Shown: positions 55,364-64,000 of the stretch, in pieces
Numbering within the stretch: the stretch's first letter is position 1
How the letters are laid out: each line of letters opens with the position of its first letter
NCBI GenBank assembly: GCA_001465935.1
Contig: LNKV01000062.1
Coordinates: forward strand, 1-64,000
Direction of reading: 5' to 3'
Length of the DNA stretch: 64,000 nucleotides
Source of the DNA: Clarireedia homoeocarpa
Taxonomy: Eukaryota; Ascomycota; Leotiomycetes; Helotiales; Rutstroemiaceae
Translations under genes and position numbers: made by a program
Notes under the pieces: generated by a model
What the model was told of the DNA's origin: nothing
The model's input: only the letters and a program-made list of their open reading frames with translations
Database searches by the model: none

Positions 55364-55654
55364 TCATCCCTCCAACCTCCCCTCCTCAGCCCCCCTCCTC
55401 TCAATCCAAAACCCACAATCCGGCCTCCTCGCCTCCCTCACCTCCTTCTTAGTCAACGCCCTATCAACCTCCTCTACAGAAACCAACTCCTTGACTTTCA
55501 TGATCTGTCCCGCGACTGTCGAGGAGACGGGGTAGAACACGGTGCTTGTGCGTTTGCGCAGACCGAGCGCTTTGAGGACGCCCTGAACCCGTGCGGGAAG
55601 CCCAATGGCGGAGCGTTGCAGGGTTATGCGGAAGTAGGTGGTGGGGGAGGACAT
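55364..55654 (-). CDS. mrpl33: Mitochondrial large-subunit ribosomal protein uL30m (L33 type)
   Basis: Single exon of 96 residues. FRITLQRSAIGLPARVQGVL and LGLRKRTSTVFYPVS, then GQIMKVKELVSVEEV, match the L30/uL30 fold as in yeast MRPL33, a component of the mitoribosome large subunit. The C-terminus has a short extension (RPDCGFWIERRGAEEGRL) as in filamentous fungi. A start slightly upstream is not possible without a stop. Confidence 0.9.
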   Translation of the reverse strand: MSSPTTYFRITLQRSAIGLPARVQGVLKALGLRKRTSTVFYPVSSTVAGQIMKVKELVSVEEVDRALTKKEVREARRPDCGFWIERRGAEEGRLEG

Positions 55655-56189
55655 TATGTTTCTGGGGAGGCGGTTAGAGGGAAGTGGAAGAGGGAGGAGG
55701 GGAGGGGAGAAACAGAGGGAGAGATGGAGGGGAGAAATAGGGTGGGAAATAGAGGGGTGATTAAGAGAGCGGGATTAATATGCTATAACGATCCTTTACA
55801 ATGAATGCAGGAAAGAATATTATGCATACCTTGAATAATAAATCTACCCGTCAAGAACTTAAATATCCGTATGTCAACAAGTCCTGTCGCATTCGCTCAA
55901 ATGTGCTGCAATCGATCGTCGGAGAAATAAATCTAGACTGGGATAATTCGGCACGGAGATTATTTCACCCGAAAACCGCACTAGTCCTCGTTTTGGGACA
56001 ATGCGCAACGTCTTGGTTTGAGCTTTAGTTAATGGAAGTGAGATTGGGATTGAGATGTTGTGATTATCTGATTTTTTAACTCTGGATCTGCGATTGAATT
56101 TAATCTTGCTGCACGGGGTTCAAGCCTACAACTCAATAGGGGAGGGAAATAGGTCTACATGAGCTACAAGAAATCCACCTACCTCCAAA
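55655..56189. promoter_or_regulatory. Divergent promoter region (mrpl33 / SEC6)
   Basis: 535 bp; the first 110 bp are G/A-rich (GGGAGGAGGGGAGGGGAG). No gene seen. Confidence 0.4.
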
Positions 56190-58454
56190 ATGACCATGGA
56201 TACCTCCACGATCAAGCTCGCCGAGCTCCTCCGCCACCCTGATGATCTCGACAAGATCCCCGCCATGAAACTCGAATACACACGCAAGAAAGCAGCCGTC
56301 GACTCGCAGCTGCGCAGCGGCCTCAAAGAACAACTCGAAGTCACCCAAGCCGGTATGCACGGTATAACCGACGGCCAGCGCACCGTACAACTGATCAAGG
56401 AAGAGATGATGAAGATCGACAAACTATGCGCCGAGGCGCAAAACATGATTCGCGATTTCCCCAATATCAATCTCGTCTCGCGGACGCATCGGAACTTCAC
56501 AGCCGTGGAAATGATGAGGCGGAACTTGGAGGAGTTTAATGTGCGGTTGACGAGGGTGGAGGGGCTACTGAGAGAGGACGATCAAGACCCAGAGGCGATG
56601 AGCAATTTGCTCGCGGTGCATTATGAGTTGACGCAGTTGAGGAATATTAGGGATGATGCGATGGAGCAGATACTGAGGGCTGATGATCCGGGGTTACAAG
56701 GGACGCTGGAGGATTATTTCGCGAGGCTGGATGATACGATCGATTGGTTTGATGAGCATGTTGGGAACGTGGCGTTGAATCTGATTAATGTTCTGCTGAG
56801 TGGGAATAATTCGCTGGTGGTGCGGTTGGCGGTTATTATTGAGGCGGAGGAGAAGAGTGATAAGAGGGTGAGGGCGCTGCAGGAGGCGTTGAAGGATCAT
56901 AAGGAGATGGCGGCGAGATTTAAGAGTATTACTGATGGGGCGAAGAGCACGAGAGGGTATAAGGAGAAGTTTTTGGAGGCGATTAAGGTTAATGCCGAGG
57001 GGCAGATTGCAGAGACAAAACAGGCGTTTTTGGAGGATCCGTCGAAATTGGAGAAGAACCTGAGGTGGTTCTTTAATGATCTAAATGCGGTGAAACAGGG
57101 AATGACGCCGTTGATGCCCAAGAAGTGGAAGATCTTTAAAACGTACGGGAAGATTTATCATCAGTTGATGCATGATTTCTTGATTGGCATGATCGATGAT
57201 CCGGATACGAGTTCAGCGAATATGCTAGCGATCTTGAATTGGCCAGAGAAGTATTATACGAAGATGAATAAATTAGGCTTCAAAACGGAGGAGCTCGAAC
57301 CGCAGGTTTTGGATGGAAGGGAAGCGGAGTTGGTACGGGATTTCAGACAGCTTATTATCAAGTTCTTGGATCAATGGATCGATCGAATCTTCAAGACGGA
57401 AAAGAAAGATTTCGACGAAAGGAACGTCGATGGCTCGAACCTAGATCAAGATGAATATGGGTATTTCCGCACGAAAAATCTCGTCGATATGTGGCGTATG
57501 TTGCGCGAACAAGTCGACGCAGCAGGCAATTCTCAAAGAATGGATGTCACGGAAGGAGTTGTGGATGCAATGATCCTCCGACTCAAAACCCGTCAACAAA
57601 CATGGCAAAGTATGCTCGACGACGAAGCGGCCAAATACCTCAATGCTACCATTGAAATTGAAGGTTTCCAAGCCCTCCAGGACTGGCTCGTTGCTACAGC
57701 CAACGACCAAATCGCCTGCATCGACGACAACGAAGAAGAAGGCCGCTACGGGTATCTAACATCCTTCCGACAAAAATTCGAACCTCTCGTCTCCTCCGCG
57801 TATCTCGAGCGCGTAGACATCGAAATTTCATCGCTCAATGATGGCTACGTAGATCTCTCCACGCACTGCATATCCAAATTTGCAAACCTCATCTTCGCCG
57901 TCGATTTCCGCACCGTGATGCCGGACTTCTTCACGCCCAAATGGTACGGCAGCACCGCGATGAAACAGATGATCGTCACGTTCGAGGAATATATTAATGA
58001 TTACAAAAACGTACTCCACCACTCCCTCCTCGACATCTTCATCGAAGAACTCGCCATCGAACTCCTCATCCGATATCTCAGCTCTGTGCGCAACAAAGGC
58101 GCAAAATTCAAGCGCACAGATCCCTTCAAGGATAAAATGTTCAACGACGTCAGCACGGCGTTTGAATTTTTCAATACAACCCCGTATTTGAGCGAAGATG
58201 TCCGAGCGGGCATTATTGAGAAGTGGAGAGTGACGCAGCCATTTTTGGAGCTGGTAGAATGCGAGAAGGCGAGAGTGCCGGATGTTTGGGAGGGCTTCAA
58301 GAGGGAGTATTGGGACTTGGGGATGGGTTGGACGGAGGCGGTGCTGAGGGCGAGAGATGATTGGGATAGGAGTTTGGGGAATGCAGTTAAGGCGAGGGCG
58401 GGACAGGTGGATGTGGGGAGGGGTGTGGAGACGATTATGGGGAAGGTTAAGTAG
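56190..58454 (+). CDS. SEC6: Exocyst complex subunit Sec6
   Basis: An intron-less frame of 754 residues begins MTMDTSTIKLAELLRHPDDL. The N-terminal coiled coil (YTRKKAAVDSQLRSGLKEQL) and the helical bundles typical of Sec6/EXOC3 follow: NLINVLLSGNNSLVVRLAV, LNWPEKYYTKMNKLGFKTEE, FRQLIIKFLDQWIDRIFKTE and ADDPGLQGTLEDYFARLDD. Sec6 is a core exocyst subunit that tethers post-Golgi vesicles to the plasma membrane at growing hyphal tips and septa. Length agrees with the fungal family. A second in-frame ATG two codons later (56196) is equally possible. Third-position base use switches several times along the gene (see findings). Confidence 0.95.
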   Translation: MTMDTSTIKLAELLRHPDDLDKIPAMKLEYTRKKAAVDSQLRSGLKEQLEVTQAGMHGITDGQRTVQLIKEEMMKIDKLCAEAQNMIRDFPNINLVSRTHRNFTAVEMMRRNLEEFNVRLTRVEGLLREDDQDPEAMSNLLAVHYELTQLRNIRDDAMEQILRADDPGLQGTLEDYFARLDDTIDWFDEHVGNVALNLINVLLSGNNSLVVRLAVIIEAEEKSDKRVRALQEALKDHKEMAARFKSITDGAKSTRGYKEKFLEAIKVNAEGQIAETKQAFLEDPSKLEKNLRWFFNDLNAVKQGMTPLMPKKWKIFKTYGKIYHQLMHDFLIGMIDDPDTSSANMLAILNWPEKYYTKMNKLGFKTEELEPQVLDGREAELVRDFRQLIIKFLDQWIDRIFKTEKKDFDERNVDGSNLDQDEYGYFRTKNLVDMWRMLREQVDAAGNSQRMDVTEGVVDAMILRLKTRQQTWQSMLDDEAAKYLNATIEIEGFQALQDWLVATANDQIACIDDNEEEGRYGYLTSFRQKFEPLVSSAYLERVDIEISSLNDGYVDLSTHCISKFANLIFAVDFRTVMPDFFTPKWYGSTAMKQMIVTFEEYINDYKNVLHHSLLDIFIEELAIELLIRYLSSVRNKGAKFKRTDPFKDKMFNDVSTAFEFFNTTPYLSEDVRAGIIEKWRVTQPFLELVECEKARVPDVWEGFKREYWDLGMGWTEAVLRARDDWDRSLGNAVKARAGQVDVGRGVETIMGKVK

Positions 58455-59406
58455 GTGGTTATGGGGGTTAGTTGGGGATTGTCTATGTTGGGGGCAGTAC
58501 TAGAACAGGGAGGCGAGGAGAAGAGAAGAGAGACCTGTGTATTCTTGGAAGTTTCTGGCTTTGAGCGTGGAGTTGGTATTGGTGCCGGTTGTATGATACT
58601 CCTTGGTGATTACTATATCATATCCACTCATCCCTTGAGTTACAAAATAGCGCATCGTATCGTATCGTATCGCGCGCATTACAAATAGGATGGCATACAC
58701 ATGGCGTTTGGCGGTTGATACTATTGGTTGTATGACTGGACAGACAGATAGATAGATAGATAGATACGTATCATTAACTCTCTTGATATCTATGCATCTC
58801 TCCCTCGTATACATGACTCAGTGAAGAGTGGAGAGCGAGATGTGAACTATGAGGTATGAGGGGTTGAATGCGAGGACTTGAGTTGATGGCTAGGTTTAGT
58901 AGGGGGCACATAGGATGTGAGATGTGGGATCGATGTAGAAGGAAGATGAGAGGAACCGGAGGTGAAGGCAAGTGGGGCTTTGCGGGAGGGGGGGTATCGA
59001 ATGGATGGATGGAGTGAGGAGAATTATGGGATGTAGGAAGGAAAGAGAATGGCGGAAATGGGGGGAGTGGGTTAGAATGTGAAGTAGAAGAAAGGAAAAA
59101 GATGGAACGGGAGAGAGGTGAGAAGTCGGGTGATGATGTAGAGTAAGACAGAAAGCAAATGTGAGTTGAGGGAAGGTTGCTCTGCCAGCTGTTTTTAGGG
59201 TTGTGCTGAGATTGGAGGGTGCTGTGAGTAATGTAACTTGCTGAGTACATTTTTATATATGAAAGTAGATCAGACATGTCATGATTGGAACGAAACACCT
59301 TAGGTGAGGGGAGTTATAAATGTGACGAAACACTTTGACTGAGGAGAGACATTGGGTCACGAAGGTGGGTTTAAAACGTGCTATATTCCAAAGGCAAACA
59401 GTTCAG
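58455..59406. other. Intergenic between convergent genes
   Basis: Contains (CGTAT)n near 58655-58672 and (GATA)n at about 58744-58765; the remainder is G-rich non-coding DNA. No supported gene. Confidence 0.5.
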
Positions 59407-59940
59407 CTATAGGCCTTTCCTCCTATCTTGAAGACTCCGCCAAAGTGGCGCAGATACCACAGTCATCTGCAAACCACGGAATCCCTTAATAGGGAATCTA
59501 AAGTTAACATGGTGAGTTTCAGCACCATCAATAGCCAAAGTAGAATTCCCCTTTGCACTTTCATCCAAACCATCCCATCCAACAGCAGCAACGAAAAGCT
59601 TACCCTTTCTATACACATCCTTCAAGCTAAGACCAGAGGCAACCCCAGTGCAGCCCTCAGGGTCCTTGAATTTACTCACAGTAGCACGCAGGTCATCCTC
59701 GGATTGAGATCCTTGCTCAATGGTGATCATCTCAACGAAATGAGCATCGATGACTTCTTTGGGAGCGTAGGGTTTGAATTCGATGAAGTAGACGCTGGGG
59801 GACCGGTGAGGGCGGGCTTGATTTGGGTCATCATTTCTTGGAAGGTAGATGATGCTTGGAATTTGTCGTGGGCTTCGACATTCAACATGTTCAAACATCT
59901 TTTCTCGCTTTCTCAAACATAACATGCCGTCTATATATGC
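59407..59940 (-). pseudogene. Frame-broken dimeric alpha-beta-barrel protein gene
   Basis: The 3' two thirds are open (FKPYAPKEVIDAHFVEMITI, CTGVASGLSLKDVYRKGK, KLFVAAVGWDGLDESAKG) and look like the second half of a fungal ABM/dimeric alpha-beta-barrel protein. The matching first half (EAHDKFQASSTFQEMMTQIK, PALTGPP) reads in a different register. The registers switch at a run of five G at 59797-59801; a one-base length difference there would explain the break. It is either a real frameshift or a homopolymer sequencing error. The 5' exons are not resolved. Family members are small cytosolic proteins of varied or unknown function. Confidence 0.5.
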
Positions 59941-59976
59941 TTGAAGAAACGGAATACGTATCCTGCAACTTCCCAT

Positions 59977-61471
59977 CTTCGGACAATGATAATGATGGTA
60001 GTGGAAGATATCAATGCTTCTCTCCGAAAGCTACCCGGATTGGGTGCGGGCAGTGCGGGTAACACCCGTGCGAGAAGGCTTTGGAACTGGGTATCAGCCA
60101 GTTGGGATTGGCTGTCAATCAGCATCCTCGATGAGCAATGATCACGAGTGGGTATTGCGATGCGAAGGGGCAGAGTTCAAACTTTTGATCAAGAACCTTT
60201 CATCATGTGGAGTGGACATTGCTAGAATAGCATAATCATAATGCAGGTAGATGATGGAAAGCCCTGAGAAGGCTTACATGATAGACTGCGGAAACCAGTC
60301 CGATTCGCCCGCACACTTACAGTGCTATGAAGGAAACAAAAAATTCCATCACGGGGAGATAGATTCTAAGATATCCGGGAAAGTAGCTTTTTGCTTTGTC
60401 ACGAAGCTTACCTTCTCACAGGACATCGGGGCTAGTAAGCACTATACAGCCCATACACGGGATCTTGGATTACTTATCCTCTTGCCTAGACGCCGTCTCT
60501 TCTTTGCATGATGAGTGCAAGACCTAGGTAATAGCAAATGGGTCTGTGAACGATATGTGTAGCTGTCCCTTATAGAACCTGGGGTAAAAGTGCAAAAGGA
60601 TAGAACTATGTCTCCACTTGTTGACATGAATTGTGAGTAGATGATAATGATAGTGTTGTCCAAATAAACACTACTTCACCGACTTCTTCACTCACTCGTA
60701 CTTCCTACTTCCACATCTTTTGTAACTGAAGTTGGCACAACCGCCAAAATATCTTTGAACATTGAAATTGGTCAAGCGCGTTGAGCGTACGAAGTAAGAT
60801 TACATAATATCGGGAGAACAGGCGAAGTCCGAGGCAGACGAGGCAGAATGAGGAGTATTCGCCACCACTAAAGTCAACAGCTCCGAGCCCCCACCAAATA
60901 AGCACCAGCAGAACGCAGAACGGCACATCAAATCCACATTCCCCTCTCGCAACGAGTGAGGATATCGAACATTGTCAGCATCAAAAGCATAAGTATCTTT
61001 ATTTTCAGGAAATTGGAAGGCATTCCGAGATCTGTATGAGGCTTTCGGCTTCATCAGAACTGTCTTGTGTTGCTTTCGAAGTTGGACTTGAAAGGGAGAA
61101 AGGGAAAAGAAGCAAAACATTTCAACCCCGCTATCCGCTTTGTACTTGGATCGTCCTAGGGACTGATACCGGGGACCGGCATAGAACTACGATTTAGTAA
61201 GGACATCGGAGACCTCCATTGGCTTGAAGATAAGCAAGCTTGCCCCGCTAAGGGGTATAGTTGCGGTGATTTCCCAAAGAATCGCTTTCTGGAAATACGT
61301 TTCTCAAATACTCTTCTTCTCTCATTTCACTTGTTTGTTTACTTGAGGAGAGCTGACGGTTAAGAAACGGGCTTTTAGATCCTAACATCATAGAAGGTTG
61401 TTAGTAGAAGAACTGCACAGTCGCTCGGTGTTGGAAAGTACCACAAGAAGCTGTCCCGTAGAACTGCCACG
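59977..61471. other. 1.5-kb gene-free stretch upstream of xanthine dehydrogenase
   Basis: Short frames on both strands conflict and lack domains. The last few hundred bases must contain the promoter of the downstream gene; I did not identify purine-regulator sites with confidence. Confidence 0.45.
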
Positions 61472-64000
61472 ATGGCACCTATCGCTATTTCACCAGAGCG
61501 AGAGCCAGCACCAGCTGTCTCGCCGTCTGCCGCTCACTCCCTCTCCTCTGTCACTACTACTTATGATGATACCCTTCGATTCTACCTAAACGGCACGCGG
61601 GTAACCGTCGACGACATCGACCCCGAAATTACCCTTCTCGAATATCTTCGTGGAATAGGACTTACTGGCACAAAGTTAGGATGTGCTGAAGGAGGTTGCG
61701 GAGCTTGTACGGTCGTTGTCTCGCAATACAACCCTACCACGAAGAAGATATATCATGCAAGCGTAAATGCTTGTTTGGCACCTTTAGTCAGTGTGGACGG
61801 GAAACACGTTATAACTGTCGAGGGCATTGGCAACACGAAAAGGCCACATCCTGCGCAGGAGAGAATCGCCAAAGGAAATGGAAGTCAGTGCGGGTTCTGC
61901 ACACCAGGCATAGTAATGAGCTTGTATGCTCTTCTGAGGAATAATCCAGATGCCCCCTCTGAGCACGAAATAGAAGAGGCATTCGATGGGAATTTGTGCC
62001 GATGTACAGGATATCGTCCAATACTTGATGCTGCGCATACTTTCAGTAATAAGGCAGGTTGCGGAAAGGCGACATCTAATGGTGGAGGTGGATGTTGCAT
62101 GGAGAAAAATGGTGGAGAAGGAGGCGGATGCTGCAAAGATGGCTTCAAGGATGACCAAACTATCAAAAGGTTTACCCCTCCTGGATTCATCGAGTACAAC
62201 CCAGATACAGAACTCATCTTCCCTCCACCACTCAGGAGGCACGAATTCAAACCTCTAGCTTTTGGAAACAAGAGAAAGAAGTGGTATCGACCAGTCACCG
62301 TGGAACAGCTCTTGGAGATCAAAAGTGTTTATCCTTCAGCGAAGATCATTGGTGGTAGTACAGAAACACAGATTGAAATCAAGTTCAAGGCTATGCAATA
62401 TTCGGCTTCGGTGTTTGTTGGGGATATTCCTGAATTGAGGCAATACTCATTCAAAGATGACCACCTGGAAATCGGTGGTAATGTCACCCTAACAGATCTT
62501 GAGTCGATCGTTCAAGAAGCGGCAAAACATTATGGTCCAGAAAAAGGCCGAGTGTTCACGTAAGTTACTTCACTTGTCGTTCCCTTGTGTTTCTGCTTTC
62601 CCTTTCTCTCCATGCTTTATGTCCAGGAAAGCAAGATCAGTGAACTATTACCGAGTCAATGTGTGAAGCAATGGCTGACAAGATTTCAGTGCCATTTACA
62701 AACAGTTGAAGTACTTTGCCGGACGCCAAATCAGGAATGTTGGCACTCCGGCTGGAAACCTTGCTACAGCATCCCCCATTTCAGATCTGAATCCAGTTTT
62801 CGTTTCCTCAAATGCTATATTGATTGCAAAATCCTTGGACAAAGAAACAGAGATTCCTATGTCCCAATTCTTTAAAGGTTACAGGATGACTGCTCTGCCA
62901 CCAGATGCAATTATTGCCAGTATCCGCATACCAGTAACTCAAAAAGGAGAATATCTTCGTGCATACAAACAATCAAAGCGAAAGGATGATGACATTGCCA
63001 TCGTCAATGCAGCTTTGAGAGTTTGTGTTGATGATTCTCATGTCGTTACTAGCACAAGTCTCGTTTACGGAGGCATGGCCCCCACCACAATTGCTGCGAA
63101 GAAGGCCGGCGCCTACCTAATGGGTAAGAAACTTACAGAACTTGCCACCTTGGAGGGTACTATGAATGCTTTGGAAGAAGACTTCAACCTTAGTTTTAGT
63201 GTTCCAGGTGGCATGGCCACTTATCGAAAGTCTCTCGCATTCGGGTTTTTCTACCGCTTCTACCATGAAGTCTTATCTGAACTTGAGGTCAAGGATCTAG
63301 AAATAGATTCACAGGCTGTGCCCGAGATAGAGCGCATGATTTCTTTTGGAAAGGAAGATAGAGAGGCAACGGTTGCATACCAACAGAATGTCCTCGGAAA
63401 GGCGCACCCACATGTTGCGGCGCTGAAGCAGAGTTGTGGTGAAGCGCAATACACTGATGACATCCCAGTTCAAAAGAATGAATTATACGGATGCTTGGTA
63501 TTGTCGAGCAAAGCTCATGCAAAAATTATAAGCGTGAACTATGCACCCGCCATGGATCTCCCTGGTGTTGTACAGTATGTTGATCATACGGATATGCCAA
63601 ATCCGCAAGCCAACTTCTGGGGAGCGCCGACTTGTGATGAGCCATTCTTTGCTGTGGATGAGGTCTTCACAGCAGGCCAACCTATCGGTATTGTTTTGGC
63701 AGATAGTGCAGCTCATGCAACAGCAGGAGCGCGAGCTGTTATGGTGGAATATGAGGAATTACCAGCTATCTTTACCATCGAAGAGGCTATCGAGAAGGAA
63801 AGTTACTTTGACCACTACAGATATCTCAAGAAGGGAGATACCGAGAAAGCATTCAAAGACGCCGACTATGTCTTTAGTGGTGTATCCCGGATGGGTGGCC
63901 AAGAACATTTTTATCTAGAAACTAATGCTTGTCTCGCCATACCAAAAATGGAGGACGGAGAGATGGAAATCTGGTCTAGTACCCAGAATCCAACAGAAAC
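61472..64000 (+). CDS. hxA: Xanthine dehydrogenase, 5' portion (runs off the window)
   Basis: Exon 1 is 61472-62559 and exon 2 starts at 62700 (140-bp intron, GTAAGT...GATTTCAG, phase 2) and is open to the edge; about 796 residues are visible. Two [2Fe-2S] clusters lie in the first 190 residues (CAEGGCGACTVVV; CGFCTPG and LCRCTGYRPILDAA). A Gly/Cys-rich linker follows (GGGGCCMEKNGGEGGGCC), then the FAD domain (KIIGGSTETQIEIKFKAM, GRQIRNVGTPAGNLATASPI). The molybdopterin part begins with GEAQYTDDIPV and reaches SRMGGQEHFYLETNACLAIP. The enzyme oxidises hypoxanthine and xanthine to uric acid in purine catabolism (hxA in Aspergillus nidulans). About 40 percent of the protein lies beyond the window. 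Confidence 0.95.

Noticed and set aside
55205..55804. Plus-strand 199-codon frame over the mrpl33 region
   Set aside because: The minus strand encodes the recognisable uL30m protein.
60251..60511. Plus-strand 86-codon frame upstream of xanthine dehydrogenase
   Set aside because: No domain, no intron support; consistent with chance.

Overview
The window looks like a filamentous ascomycete chromosome. Its genes carry short GT-AG introns of about 50-120 bp, often with CTAAC/TTAAC branch sites. It encodes fungus-specific families: an AcuK/ERT1 zinc-cluster PAS regulator, 2EXR proteins, secreted intradiol dioxygenase, Cnl2/Nkp2 and CENP-Q/Fta7. Several protein sequences resemble Leotiomycetes (Botrytis/Sclerotinia relatives), but that placement is inference from memory of family members, not a search.

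The left half (1-32 kb) is gene-poor and accessory. It starts inside a non-autonomous LTR element (1-1428) next to a gene fragment. An RBR-type E3 ligase with three CCCH fingers follows (2470-5057). A tRNA-Pro(CGG) gene at 6536-6685 has a normal anticodon-loop intron plus a second, GT-AG-bounded insertion between T-stem and T-loop. Next come a secreted PAN/Apple-like protein, an F-box-like membrane protein, a small MITE-like element, a secreted intradiol dioxygenase, a secretory-pathway gene broken by an in-frame TAG, and a divergent small two-TM gene. Three consecutive single-pass Ser/Thr-rich membrane protein genes (21.7-25.2 kb), a 2EXR gene and a decayed 2EXR pseudogene complete this part. 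AT-rich decayed stretches and short tandem repeats lie between them.

The right half (32.6-64 kb) is dense housekeeping DNA: SPO22/ZIP4 (meiosis), an AcuK/ERT1 regulator, CENP-Q/Fta7 (inner kinetochore), RRP12 (ribosome export), an ER/secretory conserved protein, Cnl2/Nkp2 (inner kinetochore) divergent from EAF3 (NuA4/Rpd3S chromatin), mitochondrial uL30m, SEC6 (exocyst), a frame-broken alpha-beta-barrel gene, and the 5' two thirds of xanthine dehydrogenase running off the right edge.

The most unusual items are the doubly interrupted tRNA-Pro, a 1.34 kb EAF3 intron holding a spliceable ORF open in frame into the MRG exon, the in-frame TAG gene with its divergent small membrane-protein neighbour, and extreme exon structures: a one-codon ATG exon in CENP-Q, a 23-nt zinc-cluster exon in AcuK/ERT1 and a 12-nt chromodomain exon in EAF3. 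Exon boundaries were set by hand from splice signals and frame closure; no transcript data were available.
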